Of a stretch of DNA of 64,000 nucleotides, positions 53,773-62,781 are shown piece by piece. A program made the position numbers and the translations under genes. Under the pieces are notes generated by a model. The model did not search any database, was not told the origin of the DNA, and saw nothing but the letters and a program-made list of their open reading frames with translations. The DNA comes from CAVSRC01 sp963830205 (GTDB lineage Bacteria; Pseudomonadota; Alphaproteobacteria; Rhizobiales; Kaistiaceae): contig CAWHLP010000033.1 of NCBI GenBank assembly GCA_963830205.1, forward strand, positions 62,001 to 126,000. Direction: 5' to 3'. Each line of letters starts with the position of its first letter. Position 1 is the stretch's first letter.

Positions 53773-54738
53773 TTACGCCGTGGAGCGTGCCCGGAAACTA
53801 TAGGTCGCATCGAGCCGTTCGCGAAGATAGTCGGCGCCGGTGATCGGCGGATAGCGCGCCGGCCGCGTTTCCGACACGCAGGTCGGCAGGCAGGCGACCA
53901 CCGCCTCCGGGTTGGGGTCCATGAAAAAGGCGACCGAATAGCGGTGGCGCTCGCCGCGATTGACCACCCGGTGCGGCGTCGACACGTAGACGTCGTTGGT
54001 CCAGCGCATCAGGCAGTCGCCGATATTGCAGATGAAGGCGCCGGGGACGGTCGGCGCCGGCATCCAGCCGCCGTCGCGGCGCTTGACCTCGAGCCCGCCG
54101 GCCGAATCGGTGAGGAGCAGCGTCACGTCGCCATAGTCGGTGTGCTCGCCGGCGCCGATCTGCCCCGCCGGCGCGGCGTCCGGCTGCGGCGGGTAGTGCA
54201 GCAGGCGCAGCGTCGCCATCGGCTGGTCGAGCTTCTTGTCGAAGAAGTCCGCATTGAGGCCGAGGTCGACGGCGATCGCCTTGTGCAGGTCGCGCCCGAC
54301 CGACCACGCCGCATTGAAATAGGTCAGCATGGTCTCGCGCCAGCCGCTGATGTCCGGCCACAGGTTGACCCCGCGGAACGGCTCGCCGGCGATCACCCGC
54401 GGGTCCTTGGGCGACAGGTCGAGGCCGATGTTGAACGCCTCCTTGAGGTCCGCCGCCTTGCTCGGGTCGAGGCTCTCGCCCTTCATCGCCACGTAGCCGC
54501 GGTTGTGCGGCGAGCGGGTGATCGACTGCTGGCTCTTGTCCGCCGCCGGCAGGCCGAAGAAGCGCGCTGCCTCGCGGAAGACGGCGCTGACCAGCGACGG
54601 GTCGATGCCGTGGCCGACCAGATAGAAGAAGCCGGCGCCGCGCGCTGCCCTGCCTATTGTGTCGGCAACCGCCTGAAGGGCGTGGCGCCCGCCGGTGGCG
54701 AGCGGGCTCATGTCGACGATGGGCAGGGACTGGCTCAT
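53773..54738 (-). CDS. isopenicillin N synthase family 2-oxoglutarate/Fe(II)-dependent oxygenase
   Basis: The 321-residue enzyme has a DIOX_N-type N-terminal domain (LPIVDMSPLATGGRHALQAV, GFFYLVGHGI). The jelly-roll core carries Fe(II) ligands His and Asp in GEHTDYGDVTLL (~190), the third His in STPHRVVNRGERHRYSVAFF (~258), and the 2-oxoglutarate Arg-x-Ser in the same segment. These enzymes hydroxylate or oxidise small molecules; related ones act on purines and ureides. It heads the strand that continues into gntR (18-base gap), so it may be part of the same regulon. The substrate is unknown. Confidence 0.9.
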   Translation of the reverse strand: MSQSLPIVDMSPLATGGRHALQAVADTIGRAARGAGFFYLVGHGIDPSLVSAVFREAARFFGLPAADKSQQSITRSPHNRGYVAMKGESLDPSKAADLKEAFNIGLDLSPKDPRVIAGEPFRGVNLWPDISGWRETMLTYFNAAWSVGRDLHKAIAVDLGLNADFFDKKLDQPMATLRLLHYPPQPDAAPAGQIGAGEHTDYGDVTLLLTDSAGGLEVKRRDGGWMPAPTVPGAFICNIGDCLMRWTNDVYVSTPHRVVNRGERHRYSVAFFMDPNPEAVVACLPTCVSETRPARYPPITGADYLRERLDATYSFRARSTA

Positions 54739-55035
54739 GGGGCTGCTCTCCGGGCAAGGCGGCAGTTTGGCCGCGTAACGCCTCCGCGCGCTGGGCGTTG
54801 CCCGGACATGGAGAGCAAATTGCGCGCCAAAACGGGAGAGCGACGCAAAGCCCCCCTCGGTCCTCTTGCGCGAGATCGCCGGGATCAATGTCTGGAACCG
54901 GCTCAACGCTGCCGTCAGCCGGCTCCCCCTAACGGCGTGAGCGGAGCGCACCTGTCGCAGCGGCAGCGTCGCGGCTGCTGCTGGCATGGGCCCACCTCTG
55001 CCGCTATCGTCGCCGCCCATGACGAAGGGGGGAGC
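54739..55035. other. gene-free gap between divergent genes
   Basis: 297 bases with no convincing gene. It separates the divergent oxygenase and alpha/beta hydrolase genes, so it should hold two promoters. I see no palindrome, repeat or RNA gene in it. Confidence 0.5.
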
Positions 55036-55749
55036 ATGGCGACTTTCGGACTGATCCACGGTGCCTGGCACGGGGCCTGGTGCTGGAGCCATGTCGTAGC
55101 GGAGCTGAACGGGCTCGGCCACGAAGCGCTTGCCGTCGATCTGCCGGTCGACCGGGCTGAGGCGACCGTCGCCGACTACGCCCGCGTTGCGGCGGAGGCG
55201 TTCGCCGGCGGCCCGCCGCCGATCGTCGTCGCCCATTCCATGGCCGGCCTGGTGGCGCCGCTGATCGCCGACCGCCTGCCGCTTGCCGGCATCGTCTATC
55301 TCGCCGCCATCCTGCGCCGGCCGGGCAGCAGCCTGGCCGACGATCGCGCCGATGGCCTCAACGCCGACATCAGCCCGCCGGACTTCGGCAAGGAGCTCAA
55401 GCGCGACGCCGAAGGCCTCACCTATTGGCCGAACGCCGAGGCTGTCGCCCGCCACCTCTTCCACGACGCCAGCGCGGCCGACGCCGCCTGGGCCTTCGCC
55501 CGCCTGCGCCACCAGAAGGGCTACTGGGGCGAGCGCTCGCCGCAGGCCGATTGGCCGGCGGTGCCGGTCGCCTCGATCGTCTGCGCCGAGGATCATGCGG
55601 TGAACCCGGCCTGGTCGCGCCGGGTGGCGCGCGACTGGCTCAAGGTCGAGCCGATCGAGCTTGCCGGCGGGCACTCGCCCCATATCACCCGCCCGCGCGA
55701 GCTGGCGGCCCTGCTCGACCGGCTCGGTCGTACCTCGTTCACCGATTGA
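55036..55749 (+). CDS. alpha/beta fold hydrolase
   Basis: This 237-residue hydrolase is of the esterase/hydroxynitrile-lyase-like type. The oxyanion segment LIHGAWHGAWCWSHV is at the N-terminus, the nucleophile elbow is VVAHSMAGLV (~68), Asp lies near VCAEDHAVNP (~193), and His is in LAGGHSPHITRPRELA (~218). GGGGGGAG sits six bases before the ATG, the best site in the open frame. It is not in an operon and its substrate is unknown; this subgroup includes plant-type esterases and bacterial ester or amide hydrolases. Confidence 0.85.
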   Translation: MATFGLIHGAWHGAWCWSHVVAELNGLGHEALAVDLPVDRAEATVADYARVAAEAFAGGPPPIVVAHSMAGLVAPLIADRLPLAGIVYLAAILRRPGSSLADDRADGLNADISPPDFGKELKRDAEGLTYWPNAEAVARHLFHDASAADAAWAFARLRHQKGYWGERSPQADWPAVPVASIVCAEDHAVNPAWSRRVARDWLKVEPIELAGGHSPHITRPRELAALLDRLGRTSFTD

Positions 55750-55819
55750 TTGGGTTTTTCTTTGCAATCTTGCCGGCAGGCATTAGGGAATCGGTCGCGT
55801 TTGGGGTGACGGCCGGCAT

Positions 55820-57266
55820 ATGAGCGATTCCATGATCATTCCTGTTATTATGTGTGGCGGCGCCGGCACGCGCCTGTGGCCGGCATCGCGTAGCGATAGT
55901 CCCAAGCCATTCCTGCCGCTGGTCGACGGCGCCTCCACCTTCGCCCTGACATTGCAGCGCATCGCCGAACCGTCCCTGTTCGGCCCGGCCGTCGTGGTCG
56001 CCGGCGCCGACCATGCCCATCTCATCGCCGCGGCGCTGGCCGCAGCCGGCGCCACTGCCATCACGCTGCTCGAGCCGGAAGGGCGCGACACCGCGGCCGC
56101 CATCGCCGCCGCCGCCGCCTTCGTCGCCAGCAGCCATCCCGGCGCCACGCTGCTGGTTCTTGCCGCCGATCACGTCATCCGCGATCACGCCGGCTTCCAC
56201 GCCACCGTCGCGCGCGCACTGCCCGCCGCGGAGGCTGGCAAGATCGTCGTCTTCGGCATCCCGCCGGCATGGCCGGCGACCGGTTACGGCTACATCCAGC
56301 CGGGTGAGCCGCTGTCTGAGAAGGGGGTCAGCGCCGTCGCCCGCTTCGTCGAGAAGCCCGACGCCGAGCGCGCCCGCCGCTTCGTCGCCGACGGCCTCTT
56401 GTGGAACAGCGGCATCTTCCTGCTCAGCGCCCAGCTGGCGCTGGCCGAGCTCCGCGCCCACGTGCCGGAGGTCGCCGCCGCTGCCGCGGCCGCCGTTTCC
56501 GCCGGCAAGCCCGCCAATGGCGGCATGGTCCTCCATCTCGACCGCCAGGCCTTCGCCATGGCGCCGAAGATCTCGTTCGACCACGCCGTCATGGAGAAGA
56601 CCAGAGAACGCCGCCGTCACCGACGCCAGCTTCGATTGGTCCGACATCGGCACCTGGGCGGCGGTCTGGGATGCCGACACCCACGATGCCGCCGGCAACG
56701 TTGTCGTCGGCGATGCCGTGCTGCTCGGCGCCAGCGGCAGCTATGTCAGCACCACCCGGCCCAAGGTCGGCGTCGTCGGCTTGAGCGATGTGGTGGTGGT
56801 TGCCACCGACGACGCGGTGCTGGTCGCCGCGCGCAAGGATGCCGACCGGGTCAAGGAGCTGACCGCGGCAATCGCGGCGGCGCCGGAGGCCGTCTACGGC
56901 GATTTCGCCCGCCACTACCGGCCCTGGGGCTACTACCAGTCGCTCGATCAGGGCCGCCGCCATCAGGTCAAGCGCATCGTCGTCAATCCCGGCGCCCGCC
57001 TGTCGTTGCAGAAGCACGCCCACCGCGCCGAGCACTGGACGGTGGTCGACGGCGTCGCCGAGGTCACCATCGGCATGGCGCGCGATTCGCTCCAGGTCGA
57101 GACGGTCAAGGAGAACGAGACCGCCTATATCCCCAAGGGCGCCATCCACCGCATGGCCAATCCCGGCACGGTGCCGGTGACCGTGATCGAGGTCCAGGTC
57201 GGCGACTATCTCGGCGAGGACGACATCATCCGCCTGCAGGACGACTACGGCCGCCAGGAAGGCTGA
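55820..57266 (+). pseudogene. mannose-1-phosphate guanylyltransferase/mannose-6-phosphate isomerase, frameshifted
   Basis: Type II bifunctional enzyme (ManC/AlgA/CpsB-like) making GDP-mannose for polysaccharides. The nucleotidyltransferase signature is MCGGAGTRLWPASR (~11), with FVEKPD near 175. The cupin isomerase end carries KHAHRAEHWTVVDGVAEVT and YIPKGAIHRMANPG. The frame is broken at 56603 by an extra A between VMEKT and ENAAVTDASFDWSD; the second part ends at 57266. Repaired length is ~481 residues, as expected. No other polysaccharide genes are in the window, though a NudK-like Nudix gene at 62090 could act on GDP-mannose. Confidence 0.9.
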
Positions 57267-57276
57267 GGCGGCAGGG

Positions 57277-57750
57277 TTACTGCAGGCTGAGCTTGGCGCC
57301 CGGCGTCACCATCATGCGCGCCTCGTAGCAGTGCTTGCCCAACAGCGTGATGCACACCTGGCAGGCCATGCCGTTGCCGCCGTCGAGCGGGCTGCAATTG
57401 TGCACCGAGCGCAGGCGCCAGGTGTCCAGCGCGCAGCGCATGCCGCGATAGTCGAACCTCAGCGGCTTGCTGTTGTCGGGCAGGAACTTGCTCATCTCGC
57501 GGACATAGGCCGAGACGACGAAGGGCACCTTGACCCGGTTGGAAACGTAGCTGCCCTCGCAGCTCCCGAACATTTCGTGCTTGGCCGGGTTCTCGCCGCC
57601 GGCACAGCGGGTGAGCGACATCGCCGTCACCGAGCGCGTCAGCGCCACGCAGCTCACCACCCCGGCGCGGAAGAGTTCCGCCGCCTGAGCCGGCCCGACT
57701 TGTACCAAAGCCCCCGCCAGGACCAGGAGAATGATCAGTTTCGTACGCAT
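57277..57750 (-). CDS. exported cysteine-rich protein of unknown function
   Basis: The 157-residue precursor has signal LIILLVLAGALVQVGPAQA. The mature part has eight Cys residues (SCVAL, TRCAGG, GSCEGS, MRCALD, HNCSPLD, ACQVC, KHCYE), suggesting several disulfides in the periplasm. No family is recognised. It is convergent with the guanylyltransferase gene, ten bases away, and divergent from preT. The even Cys number and signal make a folded exported protein likely. Confidence 0.65.
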   Translation of the reverse strand: MRTKLIILLVLAGALVQVGPAQAAELFRAGVVSCVALTRSVTAMSLTRCAGGENPAKHEMFGSCEGSYVSNRVKVPFVVSAYVREMSKFLPDNSKPLRFDYRGMRCALDTWRLRSVHNCSPLDGGNGMACQVCITLLGKHCYEARMMVTPGAKLSLQ

Positions 57751-57945
57751 CGTCGCCTCGATGAATCGACGGAACTGCTAGCCCACGCCATGAATAGCCT
57801 GCGGCCGTTCTTCTGTCACTCACCGCCGCGCACCTTGGAATAGCGCCTCCGTGTCGCGCTTGACGCTTGTTCGGGAATTTGTCCAAATGATCAAAGACCG
57901 ATGCCGGCGGTGTGTGACGATGGGCCGGACGAGAAGGGGGTTTCC

Positions 57946-59313
57946 ATGGCGGGCGACAGGGTTCCCGATATTGCCGCCGGTCGGTTGAAGCCGGAAGATT
58001 ACCGCACCAATTTCAGCGACCTGCATCCGCCGCTCGAGCGTCACGAGGCGTTCGTCGAGGCCGACCGCTGCTACTTCTGCTACGACGCCCCCTGCGTCGC
58101 CGCCTGTCCCACCGGCATCGACATCCCGCTCTTCATCCGCGAGATCCTCACCGACAATCCGGTCGGCGCTGCCCGCACCATTCTTCAGCAGAACATCTTC
58201 GGCGGCATGTGCGCCCGCGTCTGCCCGACCGAGACGTTGTGCGAAGAGGTCTGCGTGCGCGAGGTCGCCGAGGGCAAGCCGGTCAGGATCGGCGAATTGC
58301 AGCGCTACGCCACCGACGTGGTGATCGAATCGGACAGCCACCCGTTTCAGCGCGCCGCGCTCACGGGAAAACGCGTCGCCGTCGTCGGCGGCGGCCCGGC
58401 GGGTCTCGCCTGCGCCCATCGCCTGGCCCTCTACGGCCACGACGTCGTCGTCTTCGACGCCCGGCCGAAGATCGGCGGCCTCAACGAGTACGGCATCGCC
58501 GCCTACAAGACGGTGGACAATTTCGCCGCCCGCGAGGTCGAATTCATCCTCTCGATCGGCGGCATCGGGGTCGAGACCGGCAAGGTGCTCGGCCGCGAGT
58601 TCACGCTCGGCGAGCTGCGCGAGGACTTCGATGCCATCTTCCTCGCCATCGGTCTCGGCGGCGTCAATGCGCTCGGCCTTTCCGGCGAGGACATGGCCGG
58701 CGTCGAGGACGCGGTCGACTACATCGCCGGCCTGCGCCAGGCCAAGGACCTCGCCACGCTGCCGGTCGGCCGCCGCGTCGTCGTGGTCGGCGGCGGCATG
58801 ACCGCCATCGACATCGCCACCCAGTCCAAGCGCCTGGGCTCCGAGCAGGTCACCATCGTCTACCGCCGCTCGGCCGAGCGCATGGGCGCCAGTCGTTATG
58901 AGCGCGAGCTCGCCCAGACCGACGGCGTCGCCATCCTCTTCAATGCGCGGCCGGTCGGCCTCAGCGACATCGCCGGCCGTGTCACTGGCATCGAGTTTGA
59001 ACACACGCGCGAGCAGGACGGCCGCCTTGTCGGCACCGGCGAGACCTTCACGCTGGAAGCCGACATGATCTTCAAGGCGATCGGCCAGACCTTCGACGGC
59101 GAGGCGTTGAACGGCGCCATCGCCGGGATCCAGCTCGAGGGCGGTCGCATCAAGGTCGACAGCGAGCGCCGCACCAACCTGCCGCGCGTCTGGGCGGGCG
59201 GCGATTGCGTCGCCGGCGGCAATGATCTGACCGTGGTGGCCGTCGCCGATGGCCGCGACGCCGCCGAATCGATCCACCGCGCGCTCACCGGCAGCGCCGC
59301 CGAAACGGCCTAG
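57946..59313 (+). CDS. preT: NAD-dependent dihydropyrimidine dehydrogenase subunit PreT
   Basis: The 455-residue flavoprotein subunit passes electrons from NAD(P)H to PreA. N-terminal iron-sulfur Cys clusters are RCYFCYDAPCVAACPTGIDI (~41) and GGMCARVCPTETLCEEVC (~85). FAD and NAD sites are VAVVGGGPAGLACAHRL (~145) and VVVVGGGMTAIDIATQ (~280), and VWAGGDCVAGGNDLTVVAVA (~415) closes the FAD site. The ATG at 57946 follows GAGAAGGGGG; an in-frame ATG at 57901 is an alternative. With PreA it reduces uracil and thymine, or runs the reverse. A palindromic repeat separates the two genes. Confidence 0.94.
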   Translation: MAGDRVPDIAAGRLKPEDYRTNFSDLHPPLERHEAFVEADRCYFCYDAPCVAACPTGIDIPLFIREILTDNPVGAARTILQQNIFGGMCARVCPTETLCEEVCVREVAEGKPVRIGELQRYATDVVIESDSHPFQRAALTGKRVAVVGGGPAGLACAHRLALYGHDVVVFDARPKIGGLNEYGIAAYKTVDNFAAREVEFILSIGGIGVETGKVLGREFTLGELREDFDAIFLAIGLGGVNALGLSGEDMAGVEDAVDYIAGLRQAKDLATLPVGRRVVVVGGGMTAIDIATQSKRLGSEQVTIVYRRSAERMGASRYERELAQTDGVAILFNARPVGLSDIAGRVTGIEFEHTREQDGRLVGTGETFTLEADMIFKAIGQTFDGEALNGAIAGIQLEGGRIKVDSERRTNLPRVWAGGDCVAGGNDLTVVAVADGRDAAESIHRALTGSAAETA

Positions 59314-59360
59314 GCCGATGGCGCGGGCGTTGCGTCTGTAGCGGTGCTTGCCGCGGTCTT

Positions 59361-59480
59361 TCTCCTCCCCCTGAAAGGGGGAGGTGGCCCGGCGAAGCCG
59401 GGTCGGTGGGGGTCATTGTCTGGCGGGGTTCGACCCCTCCCCGCCGGTAACGCGGCGACCCTCCCCTTTCAGGGGAGGGA
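59361..59480. repeat. palindromic repeat pair between preT and preA
   Basis: Two units facing each other: CTCCCCCTGAAAGGGGGAG at 59365 and CTCCCCTTTCAGGGGAGG at 59461. GGCGAAGCCGG-type arms lie between. It fills the 194-base gap in what is normally a tight operon. Confidence 0.82.
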
Positions 59481-59507
59481 CAAGCGCCGGGGCTGATGGA
59501 GGTTCTG

Positions 59508-60812
59508 ATGGCCGATCTTCGTAGCGAATTCGTCGGCATCAAGTCGCCGAACCCGTTCTGGCTCGCCTCGGCGCCGCCGACCGACAAGGAATATAACGTC
59601 GTGCGCGCCTTCAAGGCGGGCTGGGGCGGCGTGGTGTGGAAGACGCTGGGCGAGGATCCGCCGGTGGTCAACGTCGCCGGCCCGCGCTACGGCGCCACCC
59701 ATTCCGGCGACCGCCGCCTGATCGGCTTCAACAACATCGAGCTGATCACCGACCGCCCGCTTCAGGTCAATCTCCAGGAGATCAAGCGGGTCAAGCGCGA
59801 CTGGCCGGATCGCGCCCTGGTCGTCTCGCTCATGGTGCCCTGCGAGCAGCCCAACTGGGAAGCCATCCTCAAGGCGGTCGAGGACACCGGGGCGGACGGC
59901 GTCGAGCTCAATTTCGGCTGCCCGCACGGCATGAGCGAGCGCGGCATGGGCTCGGCCGTCGGTCAGGTGCCGGAATACATCGAGATGGTGGTGCGCTGGT
60001 GCAAGGCGGCGACCCGCATGCCGGTCATCGTCAAGCTCACCCCCAACATCACCGACATCCGCCACCCGGCCCGCGCCGCCAGGCGCGGCGGCGCCGATGC
60101 GGTGTCGCTGATCAACACCATCAACTCGATCACCAGCGTCGACCTCGACAGTTTCGCCCCCGTCCCCACCATCGACGGCAAGGGCTCGCACGGCGGCTAT
60201 TGCGGTCCGGCGGTGAAGCCGATCGCGCTCTCCATGGTCTCCGAGATCGCCCGCGATCCCGAGACCCACGGCCTGCCGATCTCCGGCGTCGGCGGCATCA
60301 CCACCTGGCGCGACGCGGCCGAGTTCCTGGCGCTCGGCGCCTCCAACGTGCAGGTGTGCACGGCGGTGATGACCTACGGCTTCAAGATCGTTTCCGAGAT
60401 GATCTCCGGCCTCTCCGGCTATCTCGACGACAAGGGGCTCACGCTCTCCGATCTCACCGGCCGCGCCGTGCCCAACGTCTCCGACTGGCAGTACCTCAAT
60501 CTCAACTACGTCACCAAGGCGCGCATCAACCAGGACCTCTGCATCAAGTGCGGCCGCTGCCACATCGTCTGCGAGGACACCTCGCACCAGGCGATCACCG
60601 TCAGCAAGAACGGCCAGCGCCATTTCGAGGTGGTCGACAAGGAGTGCGTCGGCTGCAATCTCTGCGTCAACGTCTGCCCGGTCGAGGACTGCATCACCAT
60701 GGAGCGGCTCACCGAGGGCACCGACCCGCACACCGGCGCGCCGGCCACCGGCTACCTCGCCTGGACCGACCACCCCAGCAACCCCGCCTGCCTGGTCAAG
60801 CCGGCGGAGTAG
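59508..60812 (+). CDS. preA: NAD-dependent dihydropyrimidine dehydrogenase subunit PreA
   Basis: The 434-residue catalytic subunit has a dihydroorotate-dehydrogenase-like FMN barrel (~1-325; SPNPFWLASAPPTDKEYNVV, ELNFGCPHGMSERGMG with the catalytic Cys, GVGGITTWRDAAEFLALGA). A C-terminal ferredoxin domain carries two 4Fe-4S motifs, CIKCGRCHIVCEDT and CVGCNLCVNVCPVEDC. ATG 59508 has GGAGG five bases upstream; ATG 59496 lacks a site. It reduces uracil and thymine to dihydropyrimidines. The later steps, hydantoinase and beta-ureidopropionase, are not in the window. Confidence 0.95.
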   Translation: MADLRSEFVGIKSPNPFWLASAPPTDKEYNVVRAFKAGWGGVVWKTLGEDPPVVNVAGPRYGATHSGDRRLIGFNNIELITDRPLQVNLQEIKRVKRDWPDRALVVSLMVPCEQPNWEAILKAVEDTGADGVELNFGCPHGMSERGMGSAVGQVPEYIEMVVRWCKAATRMPVIVKLTPNITDIRHPARAARRGGADAVSLINTINSITSVDLDSFAPVPTIDGKGSHGGYCGPAVKPIALSMVSEIARDPETHGLPISGVGGITTWRDAAEFLALGASNVQVCTAVMTYGFKIVSEMISGLSGYLDDKGLTLSDLTGRAVPNVSDWQYLNLNYVTKARINQDLCIKCGRCHIVCEDTSHQAITVSKNGQRHFEVVDKECVGCNLCVNVCPVEDCITMERLTEGTDPHTGAPATGYLAWTDHPSNPACLVKPAE

Positions 60813-60830
60813 GGGCGGCATCGTCGGCGG

Positions 60831-61416
60831 ATGGCTGGGCGATGGGCCGACACGCGCCCTGAAGAGGCGGCAGCGTGGGTGGCGGGCTGTCCGGTGCCCT
60901 GGTGGTTTGCCGGCGGTTGGGCCATCGACCTGTGGCTCGGCCGGCGGACCCGCGACCACAGCGATCTGGAGATCGGTTGCTTTCGGGCCGACCTTCCGCG
61001 TCTGCTCAACTGCTTTCGCGACTGGGACATCCAGGTCGCGCGCAACAAGCGGCTCCTGCCTTACGACCGAACAGCGCCGCCGCCGACGCCGCCTTTCAGC
61101 CTGTGGCTCCGCCGTTCCGGCGAGACGATGTGGGACCTTGAGGTGCTCGTCGAGGAGCGCTCTGGCGACCTCTGGCACTATCGCCGGGACGAACGCGTAA
61201 CCCTGCCGGTTGCCCGGCTCACCGTTCCCGATGGTAACGACGCGTGGCGGCTGATCGCTCCCGAAATCCAGCTGCTCTACAAGGCGCCGGCCTTGCGCGA
61301 AAAGGATACTACCGATTTCGATGCGGCGCTGCCGCATCTGTCTGGAGAAGCCCGCCGATGGCTCGCAGAGAGCGCGTACGTACCATCGCGAGGCCATCCC
61401 GACCACGGCTGGCTGA
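60831..61416 (+). CDS. aminoglycoside-adenylyltransferase-like nucleotidyltransferase, 3' end uncertain
   Basis: About 195 residues of a nucleotidyltransferase-fold protein. It has PWWFAGGWAIDLWLGRRTRDH near residue 22 with the following HSDLEIG motif (the Asp/Glu metal pair), RLLNCFRDWDIQVA, and LIAPEIQLLYKAPALREKD near residue 150. This arrangement is shared with aminoglycoside 2''-adenylyltransferases and many uncharacterised homologues, so resistance should not be assumed. The frame as read runs on to 61880 through unrelated sequence. A TGA one frame away at 61414-61416 matches where such proteins end (after RGHPDHGW), which suggests another extra base just before it. It follows preA by 18 bases. 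Confidence 0.7.
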
Positions 61417-61541
61417 CCTCGTCTGTATGCGCGCCGGTTACGGGGCCGGGCGCCTGCAATCGACCGCCACATCCCATCTTGACCCGGCGCGCGTCATTGC
61501 GGTTGTCTGCGGCCCGCTCGAACGAGACAGGGTGGTCAGGC

Positions 61542-62077
61542 ATGCGATTGGGGGGACTTGCGGCGCGCATCCTCATTGTGGGCGCGGCGGTGATGCTGGG
61601 GGCCTGCGTCGTCGCAATCGTCCGCACCGGTCTCGGAGGTCTCTCCGGCCATGGCCGTCAGCGGTCCCCAGGCGCCCGTCGCCAACTGGCAATGGAGCGA
61701 TGCCGGCCCGGCCGTCATCCTGAACGCCAACGACATCACCGCGAGCGGCGCGCCGGCGGCATCGCTCTCGCTGGTCTGCAACAATGCGGTGCCCTCCGTC
61801 GTTGTCGCCTGGAATTCCCCGGTCGCCTCTGCCGGCCAGCCCAGCCTGAGCTATCGCTTCGACGGCGGGGCCGGGCGTGATGTGAGCGTCACCGCGGCCG
61901 GTCCGCTGACCGAGATCGTCAGCGATCCGCTCGCCGTCTCGCGCTTCATCGACGAGGCCGCCGCCAGCCGGCAGTTGGTCGTGCGCGCCGGCGCCGTCCG
62001 CGGCCACCTTCGCGACCGCCGACGACGCCGGCAATCTCCGGCGCTTCCGCACCGCCTGCCCGGACGGCACCAACTGA
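61542..62077 (+). pseudogene. exported or membrane-anchored protein, two single-base frameshifts
   Basis: The parts fit one protein of ~178 residues. MRLGGLAARILIVGAAVMLG is a signal or anchor; it is followed one base later (about 61645-61655) by MAVSGPQAPVANWQWSDAGP to RQLVVRAGA. That is followed one more base later (~61998) by ATFATADDAGNLRRFRTACP and a stop at 62077. The middle (VVVAWNSP, LSYRFDGGAGRDVSV, EIVSDPLAVSRFIDEAAA) and the final Cys resemble periplasmic VasI-like/type VI-associated domains, but I am unsure. It ends 12 bases before the Nudix gene. Each shift again requires removing a single base. Confidence 0.6.
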
Positions 62078-62089
62078 AGACGGTTGTCC

Positions 62090-62680
62090 ATGAGCGATCC
62101 GCCCCCGGCCCGCATCCTGTCCGAAGAGATCCTGTCGTCCGCCTGGGGCCGGCTCACCCGCTACACCATCGCCTATACCCGCCGCGACGGCCGCACCGAG
62201 ACCCAGGTCCGCGAGGTCTACGACCACGGCAACGGCTCCGCCGTGCTCCCCATCGATGCGGAGCGCGGCACCGTGCTCCTCGTCCGCCAGTTCCGCCTGT
62301 CGGCGCAGCTTCAGGGCGGCTCCGGCATGCTGGTCGAGGTCTGCGCCGGCCTCAACGACGATCTCACGCCCGAGCAGACCATCCGCAAGGAGGCCGAGGA
62401 GGAACTTGGCTATCGCCTCGGCGATCTCAGGCACGTCATCGACATCCTGATGAGCCCGGGCAGCCTGAGCGAGCGCCTGAGCCTGTTCATGGCGCGCTAC
62501 ACGCCGGCCGATCGCATCTCCGCCGGCGGCGGCGCGGCGGGCGAGGGCGAGGACATCGAGGTTGTGGAGATGCCGCTCGACGAGGCGCTCGCCATGATCG
62601 CCGACGGCGCCATCGTCGACGCCAAGACGATCATCCTGCTGCTCGAAGCCGACCGCGAGCGGCAGCGGCAGGGGGCTTGA
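62090..62680 (+). CDS. Nudix hydrolase, NudK (GDP-mannose) type
   Basis: The 196-residue Nudix protein follows the GDP-mannose hydrolase NudK pattern: SSAWGRLTRYTIAYTRRDGR at the start, AVLPIDAERGTVLLVRQFR, then the Nudix box around CAGLNDDLTPEQTIRKEAEE and LGY (~82-105). DILMSPGSLSERLSLFMARY follows. In the box the first Glu is replaced by Thr and Arg-Glu is Lys-Glu, the latter also in NudK. It would hydrolyse a nucleoside diphosphate sugar. The mannose guanylyltransferase at 55820 makes the expected substrate, but they are 5 kb apart. ATG 62090 is preferred to TTG 62084. Confidence 0.85.
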   Translation: MSDPPPARILSEEILSSAWGRLTRYTIAYTRRDGRTETQVREVYDHGNGSAVLPIDAERGTVLLVRQFRLSAQLQGGSGMLVEVCAGLNDDLTPEQTIRKEAEEELGYRLGDLRHVIDILMSPGSLSERLSLFMARYTPADRISAGGGAAGEGEDIEVVEMPLDEALAMIADGAIVDAKTIILLLEADRERQRQGA

Positions 62681-62781
62681 GCCCCCTGCGACCATGTTCA
62701 CAGTCCGGCAATCTGATTTGGACCATATTCCTGTGGTTCAATGCTCCTTCCTGATCGGCGATTGAGGCAGCGCGCCTGACC

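Noticed and set aside
54739..55035. Small gene in the oxygenase-hydrolase gap
   Set aside because: The open frames have no ribosome site and only Arg/Pro-rich content.
59469..61472. 667-codon minus-strand frame
   Set aside because: Antisense to preA and the nucleotidyltransferase; no motif supports it.
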